DNA from: Armatimonadota bacterium
GTDB lineage: Bacteria; Armatimonadota; UBA5829; JAUSEB01
DNA: 59,134 bases
Assembly: GCA_030649165.1 (NCBI GenBank)
Contig: JAUSGG010000103.1
Coordinates: forward strand, 1-59,134
Direction: 5' to 3'
Shown here: positions 58,191 to 59,134 of the stretch, in pieces
Layout of the letters: the number at the start of each line of letters is the position of its first letter
How positions within the stretch are numbered: the first letter of the stretch is position 1
Made by a program: the position numbers and the translations under genes
Notes under the pieces: model-generated
What the model saw: the letters and a program-made list of their open reading frames with translations, nothing else
What the model was told of the DNA's origin: nothing
Databases searched by the model: none

Positions 58191-59134
58191 ATGAAAAGAC
58201 TGCTCTGTATATTCCTGGTTGCATTGGCGCCGATTGCCGTGTGCGCCGGGCCGTTTACGCTGGTAAAAGACGGCAAACCGGCGTGCTGTATCGTCATCGC
58301 CGAGAAGGCAAGCGCAAATGCGACGTTTGCCGCTAAGGAACTCCAGACTTACGTAGAGAAGATCAGCGGCGCGAAGCTGGAGATACGTACCGACGCCGAG
58401 CGTGTCACCGGCGCCAAGGTCCTGGTTGGCCGCAGTAAGCTGACGGACGCCATCTCCGGCCTGCAGATTCCGAGCGGCATCACTCTGTCTCTGCGCGAGG
58501 AAGGCTTCGTCATCCACTGCGTCGGCGACACCCTGGTCTTGGCCGGCAATGACTCGACAGTTGAAGACTGCAAAGAGGCGTCTGACGAGGTCCGCACCAA
58601 GAAATTCCACAAGGGTCCCCTGTATCTGGGCACCCGCTACGCCGTGTATGAGCTACTCGACCGTCTTGGGGTGCGCTGGTTCGTGCCGGGCGAATACGGA
58701 GAAGTGGTTCCCAAGGCGGCCACCGTGCAGTTCCCGGAAATGTCCCTGACTGAGCTTCCCGATTTCCCCGTGCGCGGAGCTTGGACCTTTGGACCGGAGT
58801 GGGAGCTCTGGGCGGTCCGTCACAAGCAGAATCCCTGGGCCGTCGATTGGTTCGGCGTGCCCGGAGACAGCTCGCTGAACGGTTACGTGCCGGCCGACAA
58901 GATGAAAGAGCATCCCGAGTGGTTTGCTCTTCAGCCGGATGGAAGTCGTAACCTGATGCCGTGCATGAGCGATGAGCTGCGCCGTGCCGATCCCAAGTAC
59001 GCGGGTCAGCCGCGCCTGCTGGACGCGATGACCGACCGGATCGGCCACGACGTTTCCGTGGGAAGTCAGTGCTCCCCATTCTCTCCTGATGACGGCACTC
59101 CGTATTGCCTGTGTGAGCTTTGCCGAAAAACGTC
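58191..59134 (+). CDS. secreted DUF4838 protein, N-terminal part, runs off right edge
   Basis: The frame has no stop from ATG 58191 to the end of the window (about 314 codons). A signal peptide (RLLCIFLVALAPIAVCAG) is followed by an N-terminal domain (AAKELQTYVEKISGAKLEIR, then VLVGRSKLTD and GFVIHCVGDTLVLAGND) of the alpha-glucuronidase-like type, and by the start of a DUF4838 domain (YAVYELLDRLGVRWFVPGE, PEWFALQPDG, PYCLCELC). AGGAGG lies about 9 nt before the ATG. It resembles the intracellular DUF4838 paralogues but is exported, which suggests a first, extracellular step on the same kind of substrate. Confidence 0.88.
   Translation, partial: MKRLLCIFLVALAPIAVCAGPFTLVKDGKPACCIVIAEKASANATFAAKELQTYVEKISGAKLEIRTDAERVTGAKVLVGRSKLTDAISGLQIPSGITLSLREEGFVIHCVGDTLVLAGNDSTVEDCKEASDEVRTKKFHKGPLYLGTRYAVYELLDRLGVRWFVPGEYGEVVPKAATVQFPEMSLTELPDFPVRGAWTFGPEWELWAVRHKQNPWAVDWFGVPGDSSLNGYVPADKMKEHPEWFALQPDGSRNLMPCMSDELRRADPKYAGQPRLLDAMTDRIGHDVSVGSQCSPFSPDDGTPYCLCELCRKT

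Overview
The window looks like a chromosomal stretch of an uncultured Gram-negative (diderm) bacterium of moderately high GC. Outer-membrane beta-barrels ending in Phe, Tat and Sec signal peptides, lipoproteins and a periplasmic multihaem cytochrome support a diderm. The density of secreted glycan-active proteins, DUF4838 proteins, uroporphyrinogen-decarboxylase-like (URO-D) proteins and Gfo/Idh/MocA oxidoreductases resembles Armatimonadota, Planctomycetota or Hydrogenedentota; Armatimonadota is my tentative guess. TTG and GTG start codons with good Shine-Dalgarno sites are common. No rRNA, tRNA, CRISPR array or classical insertion sequence was recognised.

Layout. (1) 1-18.4 kb, mostly minus strand: a broken-off GH116-like glycosidase, a TPR protein, a methyltransferase, a Gfo/Idh/MocA oxidoreductase, a URO-D protein, then an MNT-HEPN toxin-antitoxin pair between two 85-bp direct repeats and a truncated copy of the URO-D gene. 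Next come two very large secreted toroid proteins, a sugar epimerase-like TIM barrel, a sodium:solute symporter and a glucuronate-isomerase-like enzyme. (2) 18.4-23.5 kb: a DeoR regulator diverges from a plus-strand operon of PfkB kinase, RuBisCO-like protein, cupin and mannitol-dehydrogenase-type oxidoreductase, apparently a sugar or sugar-acid catabolic pathway. (3) 23.5-40.6 kb: a molybdenum respiration island. The minus-strand arm carries a PhnD-like binding lipoprotein, sensor kinase, NarL-type regulator, MoaC and a MOSC-MogA fusion. The plus-strand arm carries a receiver protein, a repeat protein, MoaA, a TauE/SafE exporter, two outer-membrane barrels, a five-haem cytochrome c, a Tat-exported molybdopterin oxidoreductase, a four-cluster ferredoxin subunit, a TorD chaperone, a third barrel, TatA, MoeA and MobB. 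(4) 40.8-59.1 kb, mostly plus strand: a beta-propeller, a serine-protease-like protein lacking its catalytic serine, GH42-like and six-hairpin glycosidases, URO-D proteins, DUF4838 proteins (two close paralogues plus a third running off the edge) and a secreted tandem-repeat protein.

How it fits together. Regions 1, 2 and 4 look like capture, hydrolysis, uptake and oxidation of complex or unusual glycans. Region 3 looks like a self-contained respiratory module: it senses a small anion outside the cell, makes molybdenum cofactor, exports the enzyme through Tat and passes electrons through a soluble cytochrome; its substrate is not known. A striking feature is a family of short palindromes (core CCTCCAGGTA/TACCTGGAGG) lying exactly at the borders of duplicated or cassette-like modules (MNT-HEPN, the truncated URO-D copy, the DUF4838 and URO-D-DUF4838 units), which suggests they have served as recombination or mobilisation points.
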